The position numbers and the translations under genes are program-made. From Orychophragmus violaceus (taxonomy: Eukaryota; Streptophyta; Magnoliopsida; Brassicales; Brassicaceae), in NCBI GenBank assembly GCA_030180135.1, contig CM058236.1, positions 64,693,728-64,757,727 of the forward strand: DNA of 64,000 nucleotides. The letters run 5' to 3'. This document shows positions 1-11,805 of the stretch, piece by piece (position 1 is the first letter of the stretch; every line of letters begins with the position of its first letter). Below the pieces are notes generated by a model, which worked only from the letters and a program-made list of their open reading frames with translations, had not been told where the DNA came from and did not search any database.

Positions 1-420
1 GACGCACTCCCCTTGCGGACTTGTAATGTTTAGACCAGTGTGCTCGGAAGCATCTTACTGGGTTTTAACATCGAGTCTGAGAAATAACAAAATGTATTTC
101 TCGTGCGGATTTATAATGATTTAGACCAGTGTGCTCGGAAGCGTCTTATTGGGTTTCAAAATTGTGTCCGAGAAAAGAGTCCTTCTCTTGCGGATTTATA
201 ATGATTAGACCAGCGTGCTCGGAAGCGTCTTGCTGTGTTTTGAGTCCGAGAAATAACGAATCGTTTTTCTCTTATGGACTTTTATAATGATTAGACCAGC
301 ATGCTCGAAAGCGTCTTGATGGGTTTTGAGTCCGACAAATAACAAATCGTTTTTCTCTTATGGACTTATAATGATTAGACAAGTGTGCTCGGAAGCGTCT
401 TGCTGGGTTTCGAGGAGTTT
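1..420. repeat. Tandem repeat, about 85-90 bp units, five copies
   Basis: Five degenerate head-to-tail units start near 15, 105, 190, 275 and 361, each beginning with a variant of GCGGATTTATAATGATTAGA followed by GTGCTCGGAAGCGTCTT and a GTCCGAGAAATAAC stretch. No gene is seen here; the open frames on both strands are by-products of the repeat. The first copy may continue beyond the left edge of the window. Its GCTCGGAA words resemble the minisatellites at 6540-7757, 14290-14994 and 30116-30612, so it may belong to the same decayed Tat-like retrotransposon background, which is inference. Confidence 0.8.
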
Positions 421-726
421 TACAGTTGACTTTTGTACTAGTGCGGGGGTTTGCCGTCTTACGTTCCCAAGTTGGTCGTGTTCTCAATAATGACGTTGTC
501 GAGACAATTGTGTTGCATTTTACTGGGTTTAGATTTTTGATCCTGGTTTTCCGCGAAACTCTCGCCTCGCGTCTTCCGTTCACTAAAAATAAGCCGGTAT
601 CCGCAGGACCACCTTTCAAAAATACCGAACCAAGATATACTTGGTTAAAACGTCATTTTACCAATGTGCTGAATAGCGTCATACTGGATTTTTTGGGGTC
701 TATTATCGTCTCCAGTACTGGTGCGG
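421..726. other. Unassigned sequence up to the Athila A insertion
   Basis: No repeat unit, domain or RNA gene is recognised. It directly abuts the left end of the Athila element, and the last five bases (722-726, TGCGG) are the target-site duplication. Confidence 0.5.
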
Positions 727-1881
727 TGATAGGTCAAGGTTTATCCCTATACTAACTGCAAGTGCACAGTGATGTAGATGTAGTACTTAGGGTATCGAAT
801 CCACAAGGACTCCGGTCACACGATAGATTATAAGTAATTCGGATTAAGCTAAGCGAAACGGTAGAAAGCAGTAAATCAAACAACATAAAGTAAATCAAGC
901 GAGTTTGTAAGAAAGAAGGCGAAGACGTTAAGTCTAGGGAGTTCTCAGGAAATCAGGAACACAAGCAATCAATCAATCGGGATCTAATCAGAGCCTGTTC
1001 TAGAACTCAAAACACAGATATAGAATTAACCGACTGTCGTTGCGAGAATTCTCTAAGTCTAAGTGCAGCAATCCAAATTCCTTTGCAATTACTAACAGAT
1101 TAAACTAGCTTTAAGATCAAGTTCGATATGTTCACAATTCCCCTAAACCAAATTCCTTTGCGAGTAGATCAAATTGCTCATCTAGGTTCTTTCTAGCTAA
1201 TTAACCAACTGTCGTTGTATCAATCAACCTAACATCATAAATCTGGATAGCTACTTCAGATTTAGCATTAAGAACAATCCTAGATGAAGAACTAGCAAGT
1301 ATGAATCCCTAACAGATTGATTAAACTATAATTCCATGAAATCCCTAATGAGAATCTCTAAACCTAACATGTAAACTACTCAGACATGTTCATCGAAACA
1401 GAAGACATCATGAATAGAAAACCAAATATTATAAAATCAAATAAAGAACTGGGGTTCGAAATCCTCTCTCTTTCGAGAGCCTGATCAGCCCCTAACTCTC
1501 TCTGAAAATAGAATAAAGCGTAAGTAAAGCGTTTGAAAGCGTAGCCTAAACAGGTGGCTAAAAACCCTAATATATAGTCTAAAACACGTCTGGGGCCTTT
1601 TTGCAAGTCTGGAAAGTTTCTGGGCAAAAACTGTAATTTTTAAAAAATGCAGATTTTTGGGCGCAGAACTGCAACGACCGTTGCAAGGCGAAAACGCAAC
1701 CAGTGAACTCTGTGAAGTCTCTAAATAGTGCAGAATTGCTCCAAATGCTCCCAAAACGTCCAATTAGGTTCCAGATGTCCTTAAACCTGTAAAACACCTG
1801 AAAAGACTCCAAAACACATAGAAAGACTTGATAACAAAGACATATACCATGGTTAAAATCCCTAAAATCCATGGTATATCA
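727..1881 (-). repeat. 3' LTR of Athila A
   Basis: The 1155-bp repeat nearly matches 4969-6086. On the minus strand it begins TGATATACCATGG and ends ACCTATCA. It contains one copy of the CGATCG-type palindrome motif (GCAACGACCGTTGC near 1671). Confidence 0.93.
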
Positions 1882-1896
1882 ACTCCCCCACACTTA
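1882..1896 (-). promoter_or_regulatory. Polypurine tract of Athila A
   Basis: On the minus strand this reads TAAGTGTGGGGGAGT directly before the 3' LTR, the usual place for the plus-strand primer of an LTR retrotransposon. Two further near-copies lie upstream at 2052-2067 and 2811-2824. Confidence 0.85.
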
Positions 1897-3053
1897 GCTC
1901 TTGCTTGTCCTCAAGCAAAACAAAGAACTAGACATGGTGAAGAGGTTTGAAAACTTTTAGAAACTCATTTCATCTTTGAAGCAGCAACACTCAAATTCCC
2001 CTTAGTAATCCACATGAAAGATTTCACCTGCAGACATCAAGACCAACATATACTTCCCCCACACTTAGAAACTGTCCTAAGTAAACTCCACAATCACATT
2101 CACGCATTCAAATTCTCCCTACTGACTTCTCTAAGAAATTTAAATGCGGTCTCACCTAAGGAGTATCGATCAAAGGGCACATGGACTCTTACCTTGTCAG
2201 CTCTAGACCACCATACTATCTTTCTCTAGTCCCTTTCTTCTCTTTTTCCCTCCTTAACAACTGATTTTTCCCCACTGGGTATCATTTTATTTTATTTTAT
2301 CAGTGTTCTTCCCATTTTGGGGTATACTTTGGACACATTCCATGGATCGCACATGAGGTAATAGTGGTAGCTACCACTCCCGTGACCACTTCGGAGCTAC
2401 TAGCTCATCCTCAGTTTATTATTCTTTTTTTTGTTTACTTTATGGAAGGGGAGAAGGGAACCAAATAGGACAGGTTTACAGGCTGTGTCAGAACTAACAA
2501 AGGAATCTGACTCAAGGTATACCAAGCCCTTAGGTGAGAAAATTAAGTCAATATTAAGATTGAAGTCATTAAAAGGATCATCTGATACCTGAAGCGATGT
2601 GGGTGTCCTCAGTAGGTTGATCCGTGTCTGAGTTTTCTAATAGTCATAGATAATCTGCAACTTCATCCCAATGGTTACTTAAGTTCCTGCAAGTGCTGTT
2701 AATCTTCTAAAAAATTCATTGTTTCTTACGTAAACCATTTTGACTCAATAAAACAAAATTTTGAAAAACAGACTGACTCTAAGAAAACAAAAGCATGCGT
2801 CAGTAGCTACCTCCCCCACACTTAAACTACACTGTCCCCAGTGTAATCAAGCTCATGATCGGTGAGAAAAATAATCAAATTGAAAACAGTCCGAAAAGTT
2901 GCAGAATACGTACCTGTTGTCGCCCTGTGTCGATCGATGCCACTAGGGTGTCGATCGATGCACGTCGAATATGCTCGCGGTTATGTAGATAACCGGTGTC
3001 TGAACCGCAATCGAATCGGTTAACCATAAATCGCGACTGCATCGACCGATGCA
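1897..3053 (-). other. 3' untranslated region of Athila A
   Basis: There is no credible coding frame. The sequence is homologous, in reverse orientation, to 15384-16305 and 40764-41696 of the other Athila copies, including two extra polypurine boxes. Toward its upstream end (2929-3076) lie two pairs of CGATCG palindromes, one with a CGACCG variant core. Confidence 0.8.
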
Positions 3054-3173
3054 CTATATGTGTCGATCGATGCAGTGCGATTCTGTCTGTTTCTCACGCC
3101 TCTGAACACACTTAAACAGAAAAATCAAAACACCAAAATCAAAACGAAAAATGAAAACAAAAACGAACTTAAC

Positions 3174-3191
3174 AGTGGGTTGCCTCCCACT
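3174..3191 (-). promoter_or_regulatory. Conserved hairpin downstream of gag (Athila A copy)
   Basis: On the minus strand AGTGGG, loop AGGCAA, CCCACT can form a six-pair stem. The element D copy at 40396-40413 has GGTGGG and CCCACC around the same loop, so the outermost pair changed from A-T to G-C in step. This supports an RNA structure; its role is unknown. Confidence 0.6.
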
Positions 3192-3238
3192 CAGCGCTTG
3201 TTTAAAGTCAGTAGCTTGACTATTGGAAGAGATCAGAC

Positions 3239-4078
3239 TCATGGGGGTTTCAACAGAGACTTTGAGTGTCTCTGTGAATATCTCTTCATCCATGGTGGTG
3301 TGTAAGCAGTATCAGCATGAGATCGTCCAAGGAACATAGGAAGAGATCCAGGGCGGGAGCGAAGCTTGGGTGGGATTATGCGTTTCCCTACATTCAAAGC
3401 TGATTGATCAGGAGGTTTAATTTTAAAAGCTTTATACCTGTGCTTTGGTGGAGATCTGATGTTCGGAGCTTTCTGCTTATGAGCAGTTGTAGGTTCTGAA
3501 GATGTTAGAGTAGATTCCCTAGGAACCACCATCTTCTCTTCTCCACTATCAGACGATGTAGTTCCACCAATCTGAACTTCATCTTTCAAATGACCATCTG
3601 TGGAAACAATCTTCTTTGCATATCCCAACACACTAGGATGAACTTGTGAAGCTTCAGCTGGTGGAGTTTCATTCATCTCCTTATCCACCACTACCATGCA
3701 CTTGACTACATTCTGCTCATGTTTAGACCTTTTAGGAATTTTTGGGAACGGTACAGGAGTTTTGTAGACCCTTTCCTCAACAACTCCACGAGAAATAAGT
3801 GAGGCTGATTCTTTACGGTATGCAACGATCGACGCACTAGGTGCAACGATCGATGCAAGTAATTCATATCGAGTTCCAGCTTCGGTCTCGGGTTTCTCAG
3901 CTCTTTCGACGAGTTCAACAGTCTTAAACTCAAATTTCTCTTCTTGGCATGGTCCATTATCAATCTGAACTGTCCAAGCCAAAATATCAATGTCAATCTC
4001 AGCTGAGTCTGGTCCGTCGAAACTTTCAAACTCAGGGATTTCAACCTCGGATTCTTCTCTGTTTTCCACGATCTTCAT
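3239..4078 (-). pseudogene. Athila A gag C-terminal/tail coding remnant
   Basis: A 279-codon frame that aligns by eye with the last part of the long gag-protease frame of element D: both share an ELV-containing acidic stretch, then a segment encoded by paired CGATCG palindromes (ASIVA, ASIVA here), and the same end around TAYTPPWM and SLL. The retropepsin-like stretch seen in D is missing, replaced by low-complexity Ser/Thr/Pro/Lys sequence. It lies downstream of the gag remnant 4108-4884 in a different frame, so a frameshift separates them. It is probably not translated as such. Confidence 0.65.
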
Positions 4079-4107
4079 AGCCTTAACTTCAAGATATGAT
4101 CCCTGAT

Positions 4108-4884
4108 CTAGCCTGTGTTCACCCTGAACTGAGATGGCGTTGACATAAGCATGCTGAGATTCTTCCTTCTGACAGAACTTGAAATCTGATCCACTTGTGT
4201 ATCCAGCAGCCTTATATGAGTGTTCAAGGACTCAAACTTCCCATTCAAATAAGTGTACAAGGCATCAAGCTTCGATTTGGAAGACGCAGCGATCTGTTGT
4301 TGTTCCTCAAGATATTGCTCCATCATGGCTTCCAATTTGCTCTTATGCGTAGGTGCAGGAGGTGCTTGGTGAGATGAAAATCCATAATCTCTCGATCTCA
4401 GAGCATAACTAGAACCTTGTCTCTGTTGATTTCCATATGTCTGTCCATGATAATCAGCTCCAGCTATATAATTCACCCCTGTAAACTCTTCAGCTTCTGC
4501 ATCAACTCGGATTTGTCTCTTCCAAAGTAGGATGCTGTGGATAGAGTCAATCTTGTCTCTCATCTCAGCTATCTGCTCAACCAATGCGTATGGTATGATG
4601 GGGTTTCCTTCCCCATCCAGTTTCTGACCCTTCGCGTTGCATATATGACCCTCTTGGTTTCGTAAAATGTCGTTCTCGCCGCGAATCAGAATCACAGGTT
4701 CCATAGAGCGAAACCTGTTATATGTCCAAGCTCTCGGTATCTCTGGTTTCGCCTTGTGTCGATTGATGCAAGTAGAGCGTCGATCGATGCAATTGCGAAT
4801 CAATGTCGATCGACACACAGGACCGTGTCGATCGATGCAGTGCGATTCCTGCAACACCAAAGAAACAAGAACGTGAGTAAACAA
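4108..4884 (-). pseudogene. Athila A gag, internally deleted
   Basis: The frame holds the gag start region (NAKGQKLDGEGNPI, equivalent to NAAGQRVDAEGNVI in element D) and then jumps to the gag C-terminal part (EQIAEMRDKIDSIHSILL, VNYIAGADYHGQTYGNQQ, a Gln-rich coiled stretch, LNTHIRLLDTQVDQISS). The capsid core between these blocks (the HPMDHIE to FFRAVNLWY region seen in element C) is gone. The first codons are leader sequence containing CGATCG palindromes rather than true gag. It lies 60 nt inside the primer binding site. The lack of capsid core means it could not form particles by itself. Confidence 0.7.
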
Positions 4885-4944
4885 GAAAAATAAAAAATGG
4901 TTAATCTAAATCATAATACTAAATCTATCGGCGAACTAAAAGAG

Positions 4945-4962
4945 TCCCCGGCAACGGCGCCA
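4945..4962 (-). promoter_or_regulatory. Primer binding site, tRNA-Asp type (Athila A)
   Basis: On the minus strand the site reads TGGCGCCGTTGCCGGGGA, complementary to the 3' end of plant tRNA-Asp (known from the tRNA sequence ending CCCCGGCAACGGCGCCA). It lies six bases inside the right LTR. Confidence 0.88.
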
Positions 4963-4968
4963 AAAACT

Positions 4969-6086
4969 AGATAGGTCAAGGTTTATCCCTATACTAACTG
5001 CAAGTGCACAATGATGTAGATGTAGTACTTAGGGTATCGAATCCACAAGGACTCCGGTCACACGATAGATTATAAGTAATTCGGATTAAGCTAAGCGAAA
5101 CGGTAGAAAGCAGTAAATCAAACAGCATAAAGTAAATCAAGCGAGTTTGTAAGCAAGAAGGCGAAGACGTTAAGTCTAGGAAGTTCTCAGGAATTCAGGA
5201 ACACAAGCAATCAATCAATCGGGATCTAATCAGAGACTGTTCTAGAACTCAAAACACAGATATAGAATTAACCAACTGTCGTTGCGAGAATTCTCTAAGT
5301 CTAAGTGCAGCAATCCAAATTCCTTTGCAATTACTAACAGATTAAACTAGCTTTAAGATCAAGTTCGATATGTTCACAATCCCCTAAGCCAAATTCCTTT
5401 ACGAGTAGATCAAATTGCTCATCTAGGTTCTTTCTAGCTAATTAACCAACTGTCGTTGTATCAATCAACCTAACATCATAAATCTGGATAGGTACTTCAG
5501 ATTTAGCATTAAGAACAATCCTAGATGATGAACTAGCAAGTATGAATCCCTAATGAGAATCCCTAAACCTAACAGGTAAACTACTCAGACATGTTCATCG
5601 AAATAGAAGACATCATGAATAGAAAACCAAATATTATAAAATCAAATAAAGAATTGGGGTTCGAAATCCTCTCTCTTTCGAGAGCCGGATCAGCCCCTAA
5701 CTCTCTCTGAAAATAGAATAAAGCGTTAGTAAAGCGTTTGAAAGCGTAGCCTAAACAGGTGGCTAAAAACACTAATATATAGTCTAAAACACGTCTGGGG
5801 CCTTTTTGCAAGTCTGGAAAGTTTCTGGGCAAAAACTGTAATTTCTCCAAAATGCAGATTTTTGGGCGCAGAACTGCAACGACCGTTGCAAGGCGAAAAC
5901 GCAACCAGTGAACTCTGTGAAGTTTCTAAATAGTGCAGAATTGCTCCAAATGCTCCCAAAACGTCCAATTAGGTTCCAAATGTCCTTAAACCTGTAAAAC
6001 ACATGAAAAGACTCCAAAACACATACAAAGACTCGATAACAAAGACATATACAATGGTTAAAATCCCTAAAATCCATGGTATATCA
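4969..6086 (-). repeat. 5' LTR of Athila A
   Basis: The 1118-bp repeat matches 727-1881 apart from scattered substitutions and a 37-bp deletion. It is followed by target duplication TGCGG at 6087-6091. The inner end is slightly altered (AGATAGG instead of TGATAGG). Confidence 0.92.
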
Positions 6087-6539
6087 TGCGGCGGATTTGA
6101 AGACCTGTCAACAACCCGTATTCGGGATCTTACGTCGACCTCTCGACTTATGTTCCCTTCGCCGATAATAAACATATATAGCGCGCTTTTATCCGTTGTT
6201 GGATGTAATAGAGCCTCAATCCATATTGGACGTGTTGGCTTATATCCGTAAAGGATGTATGTGTTTGTCTGCTGCGGCCGCCAACAGACAAGATGGACTA
6301 TTTCTAAAACTATGCATGTGATGTAATAGTAGGCGAATCCTAAGTTTCAAAGTTCGTATACTAACTTCGATCTAAGAGAAATAAATTTAAAGCGAAAATG
6401 AGAAAATGGAGTTTGTTTTTATTACCGGACGTCTTCATGAGTATGGTTGGGGAGCTGAACTTTTGCGGACGCGCCGTGCTTCCAGCTAGGATCCGTTGTC
6501 CGAAGCTGTTTGAGTAAATTAGCCTTATGAGATAAATAT
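6087..6539. other. Unassigned sequence between Athila A and the minisatellite
   Basis: Continues the sequence interrupted at 726. No gene, domain or repeat unit is recognised. A GGCCGCC-rich patch lies near 6275. Confidence 0.4.
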
Positions 6540-7757
6540 TTTGCTCGGAATCTTCGAGGAGAGTGGCCAGCTCGGAATTTCCGTGAAGAATTGTCAGCTC
6601 GGAATTTCCGTGGAGAATGGCCAGCTCGGAATTTCCGTGGAGAATGGTCAGCTCGGAATTTCCGCGGAGAATGGTCAGCTCGGAATTTCCGCGGAGAATG
6701 GCTAGCTCGGAATTTCCGCAGAGGGTTGTTAGCTCGAAATTTCCACGGAGGGTTTTCAGCTTAGGATTCCGGGCTGACCTGTTTGATTAGCGCGGACTTT
6801 CCTAGCTGATTTGCTGGAAAGTTACTAGCTGATTTCTTCGGACTTTCCTTGCTGATTTACCAAAAAGTTCCTAGCTGATTTGTCTGATTACTTCGGACTT
6901 TCCTAGCTGATTTGATGGAAAGTTCCTAGCTGATTTCCTTGGACTTTCCTAGCTGATCTGCTAGAAAGTTCCTAGCTGATCTGCTAGAAAGCTCCTAGCT
7001 GATTTGCTCGGACTTTCCTAGCTGGTTCGTTCGGAATTTCCAAGAAGAGTGGTTAGCTTGGAATTTCCTAGTAGTTTAGTTCGAATTTCCAAGGAAGTTG
7101 GTAAGATTTGTTAGCTCACAATTTCTGAGAAGGGTAGTCAGCTCGGAATTTCCGAGAAGGGAGGTCAGCTCGAAATTTCCGAGAAGAAAGGTCAGCTCGG
7201 AATTTCCTAGTTGCTTAGTTTGGAACTTCCTAGCTGGTTTTCTTGAAAGTGTCGAGCTGACTTGTTCGATTAGCTCGGACCTTCCTAGTTGATTTGCTCG
7301 GAAGTGCCGAGCTGACTTGTTGGATTAGCTCGGACTTTCCTAGCTGATTTGCTTGGAAGTCGAGCTGACTTGCTTGGAAGTTCCTAGCTCACTTGCTCGG
7401 AAGTTCCTAGCTGATTAGTTTGAACAGATCGGACTTCCCTAGCTGAATTGCTTGGAAGTTTCTAGTTGACTTGTTCGAACAGCTCAGACTTTCTTAGCTG
7501 ACTTGCTTGGAAGTTCCCAGCTAACTTGCTCAGAAGCTCCTAGCTGATTTGTTTAACAGATCGGACTTCCCTAGCTGACTTGCTTGGAAGTTCCTAGCTG
7601 ACGTGTTCGAACAGCTCGAACTTTCCTAGCTGACTTTCTTGGAAGTTCCTAGCTGATTTGTTTGAATGTTCCGAGCAACTTTGTCCGAAAAGATTTCAAG
7701 TTCGAAAATTGTTTTAAAAATTTCCGTGTTCTGATGCGGAAGTATAGATATACAGAC
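6540..7757. repeat. Degenerate minisatellite, GCTCGGAATTTCC and TAGCTGATTTG units
   Basis: 6560-6770 holds about seven units of about 30 bp (CAGCTCGGAATTTCCG followed by GGAGAATGGT). 6780-7700 is made of shorter units combining GGACTTTCCTAGCTGA and TTGGAAGTTCCTAGCTGA. There is no coding sequence. In Tat-lineage gypsy elements the region between pol and the 3' LTR is known to gather hypervariable tandem repeats, and sequence at 8990-9050 resembles 22733-22770 of the Tat element in this window, so this may be an old Tat 3' UTR. Confidence 0.8.
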
Positions 7758-8956
7758 TGATATATCATGGTTTTTACCGGTTTTAGACCATGATATAGAT
7801 GTGTTTTAGTGTCTTTTTGTCTTTGTTTAGAGTCTTTTACAGGTATAATCAGGTTTGGAGCTAAATTGGAGATAATGGAGCATTTTGGAGATTTTTGGAG
7901 TGTTTGGCCGAGAGATAGAGTTCACTGTCCGAAACAGAGGAAGGTGTCGATCGTTGCACTCTAGCATCGATCGATGCACCAGCGAGATGGGCCAAAAACT
8001 CGGCGGTTTAGAAGAATCAAGTTATTGCACTTTGATCCAGAAGCTCCTGATATTTACAAAGAAGCCCTTGGCCGAGATTATACCTATATAATCAAGTTTT
8101 AGTTGTTTTTATTAGACACACTTTGATAATTAAGAGCAGAGGATTTTTAGAGCTTTTGGGGCTGATCTGAACCTATTACTTCATCTGTATTTGGAGAAGA
8201 TTTCGAACCCCTTTTACTCTTATTCTTTTATGCAATTTATTCATTCTATGATTATGTTTTCATTATCTATGTCTGAGTAGATTCCTAGTTAGGTTTAGGG
8301 TTTCTCACATAGGATTTCATGACTTGCTAGACTTGTTCAAATTAAGTTAAGGATTCAAACTATATATGTTCTTCAATTTAATTGTGCGTAAAGCTAGTTC
8401 TAACCTGATCAATTAGAATCTAGATCTTAGGTTGCTAAATACGCCACGGAAGTGGGGTTTAGGGATCTGAACTAATTAAATTGGGCAATTAAACTTCGCG
8501 CAAACGGAAGTTTGGTTTAGGATAATTGTGAACATATCAAACTTGGGATTAATGCTAGTTTAATCTGTTAGTTCTCGCAAACGAAAGTTTGGTTTGCTGC
8601 ACTTAGACTTAGAGAATTATCGCAAAGGAATTTGGTTAATTCTACATCTGTGTTTTGAGTTCTAGAACTGTGCTTAATTAGATCCTTGCTGAATGAACTG
8701 TCTGCTTGTCTGATTTCCTGAGAATACCCTAGGCTTGACGCTTTTAATTACTTGCTTCCACAACCGTTAATCTCTGCTACTGATTTACTTTCTCGCACCG
8801 CTTTCAATTCAATTACATTGCTTTCTTTCTAGTATTAGTCTCTACTGTTCTGATCTATTGAGACCAAGTGTCCCTGTGGATTCGATAACCCTATATACTA
8901 CTTTGACATTGCTGTTCACTTGCAGTTTAGTATAGGGATAAACTTTGAGCCTATCA
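7758..8956 (+). mobile_element. Solo LTR of an Athila-type element
   Basis: The 1199-bp sequence starts TGATATATCATGG and ends GAGCCTATCA, and is closely similar to the LTRs of element D (36253-37447). Identical 5-bp flanks CAGAC (7753-7757 and 8957-8961) show a complete insertion reduced to one LTR by LTR-LTR recombination. It contains a CGATCG palindrome pair near 7945-7980, core spacing 20 bp. Confidence 0.94.
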
Positions 8957-9639
8957 CAGACCCACTCCCTCTCTTTTTTTGAAAAGGAAGGACAACTGAA
9001 CCGATCAAGATATCGGCTGCCTACGTCCCCCTTTCGGGGATCATTCGGAGCTTTCGAGTCCTTTGAGCGTGAAGTTAGTTCATCTTTGCTGGAGCTTTGG
9101 TTTGTTTCTTCGACCAACCGAGATGGTAGGATCTATGATTGGAAGCTGAACTCTATTGCTTTCCTTGATTTGATACGATGAGTTGGAGCCTAGTCGGCTC
9201 AAGTAAAGTTGAGGGATCCTGCTTGCAAGTTGAGATATACTGATCTCTGATTAGTTGAGGCGTCGCGGACGTGTGTCCGCTCGGAAGAATTGGTGCTTAA
9301 ATGGATTTAGTCTTCACTCGGCCGCACTTTTTCTCAACAAAGATTCAGCTCGAATATGGGTGGGCGTTGAGCAGAATGTGCTTTGATCGTCGGCACATAT
9401 TTCTTGTTGGGCTGCTTTGTGGTTCGTGCTTGGAGATTGACTTGCTCTGCTCGGACTACTGACGAGCCGAAATTCTGAGATATTTCGAGTAGTATGACTG
9501 CGTAGACGCCGAGCAGCATAATCGCGAAAATACCAAGCAAGACGTTTCATGATAGGTTAGTACACCACATGATAGATATTGTCCAAGCTGATACGTTCGG
9601 GCATGCTTGATCAAGTATTATCAAACTTATGTGAGATTA
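8957..9639. other. Retroelement-like sequence between the solo LTR and Harbinger
   Basis: Contains GCTGCCTACGTCCCCCTTTCGGGG, the reverse-oriented counterpart of the GCTGCCTACGTACCC stretch near 22738 in the Tat element just downstream of pol. This suggests a decayed Tat 3' region on the minus strand. No intact coding frame. Confidence 0.45.
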
Positions 9640-9656
9640 GAGCATGATTATCCATG
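9637..9656 (+). repeat. Left terminal inverted repeat of Harbinger (with flanking TTA)
   Basis: TTAGAGCATGATTATCCATG, a perfect reverse complement of 14155-14174. Confidence 0.9.
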
Positions 9657-9972
9657 ATACTCATGTTGAGTACCTTGGCATTTTTTAATTAATATTTTTT
9701 TGTACTATTGAATAGTTAAGATATTAGCTTATTTTTTCCCTTCCATTGGTGATATTGCATTTGTGTATCTTAGCTATTTTTTATTATTTATTTTGTATTA
9801 ATGTATTAATGAATAGTTTGTGTGATTTAGAACAAAATTAAATATTCATAATTTTTATTTGTAGTTTTTATTGAAATTAATTTTACATTAAACCATACTA
9901 AAATTATCAAAGTAGATGACTAAATTTTTGCCATATATTCTCAATCAAATCAGCTTTCAGTCGTTGATGTAT

Positions 9973-11197
9973 CTACTGATCCCGAATTTGATTCTGAATG
10001 CCAAGCATGTTACCGAGGTTCGAAGGCATGTCTGTAGAATACGAGAAATCCACCTGTAAACTTCTGCTAGATTCTCCCTGTACGAACTCAGATATATCAT
10101 ACTGAGTGTATCCATCTCGTTCGTCTTCTACTATCATATTGTGTAGTATGATACACGCCCTCATTATCTTTCTGACATTTGCCTTGTCCCAAAGAAGAGC
10201 CGGTTTTTTTAACTATCGCAAATCTAGCTTGCAACACTCCAAAAGCACGCTCGACATCTTTTCGGGCTGCTTCTTGACGTTGAGCAAATAACTCTGCTTT
10301 AGGACCTTGAGGAAGAGGGATAGATTGGATAAACGTTGCCCATTTTGGATAAATACCGTCTGTGAGGTAGTACCCCATGTGATAGTTGTGTCCGTTGACC
10401 AAGAAATTCACTTTCGGAGCTCGACCTTGTAAAATGTCATCAAAAACAGGTGACCGATCAAGCACATTAATATCGGTTAAGGTACCTGGAGGTCCAAAAA
10501 ACGCATGCCATATCCAAAGATCTTGATATGCTACAGCCTCTAACACGATTGTCGGGTTTCCTGAACCACGAGTATATTGGCCTTTCCAAGCCATTGGGAA
10601 AATTTTCCACTCCTAATGCATACAATCGATGCTTCCTATCATCCCAGGAAACCCGCGTATCTCGCCAATGTCGAGTAGTCTTTGTAGATCTTCTAATGTG
10701 GGTCTTCTTAGATACTCATCTCCAAAACACTGTATTAATCCTTCAGTAAAATTTTCCAAACATAAAAGTGCAGTAGTTGCACCAAGTCGAAGATATTCGT
10801 CTGTCGCGTCAGCCGCATTACCATAAGCCAGCATACGAATTGCTGCTGTACACTTTTGAAGCGCAGACAGACCGAACCTTCCAGCTCCATCTCTTCTTTG
10901 TTGAAAGTAAGGGACTTCTTGTGAGAGGCGATTAACAATACGCAAGAACAAGGGCTTGTTCATTCGAAAACGGCGTCTGAAAAATTGATCGAGGTATGTA
11001 GGCTGCTCGCTGAAATAGTCATGCCATAATCGGTCGTGGCCCTCCTCACGTTGCCTCTCAATATATACTCGTTTCTTCCGCTGTTTTGGTTGACCCTCCT
11101 CTATTGACTCGAACATATTCTCCAATCGTTGCTCAAACCAATCTTCAAAAGCCTCGTTCACTATTTCATCATTCTCATTGGATGAAGATGACGACAT
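9973..11197 (-). pseudogene. PIF/Harbinger DDE transposase, broken
   Basis: The start is at 11197. The N-terminal 194 codons carry the helix-rich region (RRRFRMNKPLFLRIV, LSALQKCTAAIRMLAYG) and the first catalytic Asp in GSIDCMH. Directly after this a TAG replaces the expected Trp of the CMHW motif near 10610. The same reading continues through IVLEAVAYQDLWIWHAFFG, the second Asp in GTLTDIN, and the third residue Glu in VERAFGVLQARF. A frameshift near 10190 moves the C-terminal part (RACIILHNMIVEDERD) to another frame, ending at 9973. The order and motifs fit DDE_Tnp_4/Plant_tran families. The enzyme would cut and reinsert the element in the nucleus; this copy cannot make it whole. Confidence 0.9.
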
Positions 11198-11805
11198 GTT
11201 TATTCTCTCTAGTGAACGGTTGCCAAGTCTAATTGTCTAACAACAAAAACGTACAAAAGGATGGATTGAGAGATTGTATGAGGAGGAGAGGATTAAAAGA
11301 GAGGACAAGAAGCAAAAGTTTAAGTAGAATACATAACAAGAGTTCCAAAACAGAACGAGAAGCCGAGTTCAAAATAGAATACAACCCATACAAATGAGAG
11401 CGAGTTTAAGTGTGCGTTTACATAACTAGAGTAGCAGGTTTTATAGAGAATAGTAGAATACATCCGAAACTAAAATATCTCTCGTGGAAGAGAGAGAGAG
11501 AGTCACAAAGCCGATACAACAAAATAGACAAACAACAAAATAGACAAACCACGCGTGATAAAGCTACTGACTTGATCTTGTACTGCATCCTGAAAAACAC
11601 AAAACAAATGCGTACAAACAAGTTAAGTTCCACCAAAAACACACGTAACACCAACAAAAATACAGCTAGCTCCACAGGCACATAGAAGTAGAACTGGCGA
11701 GTAGAAGAAATGTAATGGAAAACATAAAAATTAGCAGCAGACAAAGTCATTGTATTCAACAAACTAAAGTTAGCAACTGTAATGGAAACACGAAGACTCA
11801 CAACT
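11198..11805. other. Spacer between Harbinger transposase and Myb-like gene
   Basis: AC-rich, no credible gene. It probably holds the transposase 5' region and the Myb-like gene 3' region. A GAGAGAGAGAG tract lies near 11490. Confidence 0.5.

Larger units (their letters stand above)
727..6086 (-). mobile_element. Athila-type Ty3/gypsy retrotransposon A, pol-less, complete with both LTRs
   Basis: A complete insertion on the minus strand: two LTRs starting TGATATACC and ending near CCTATCA, a tRNA-Asp-type primer site beside the right LTR, a GTGTGGGGGAGT polypurine tract beside the left LTR, and a perfect 5-bp target duplication TGCGG (722-726 and 6087-6091). The internal part holds only gag-derived pieces; no reverse transcriptase, RNase H or integrase is visible, so it would need proteins in trans. 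The LTRs are 1155 and 1118 bp. The size difference is a 37-bp deletion in the right copy between two ATCCCTAA direct repeats. Confidence 0.93.
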
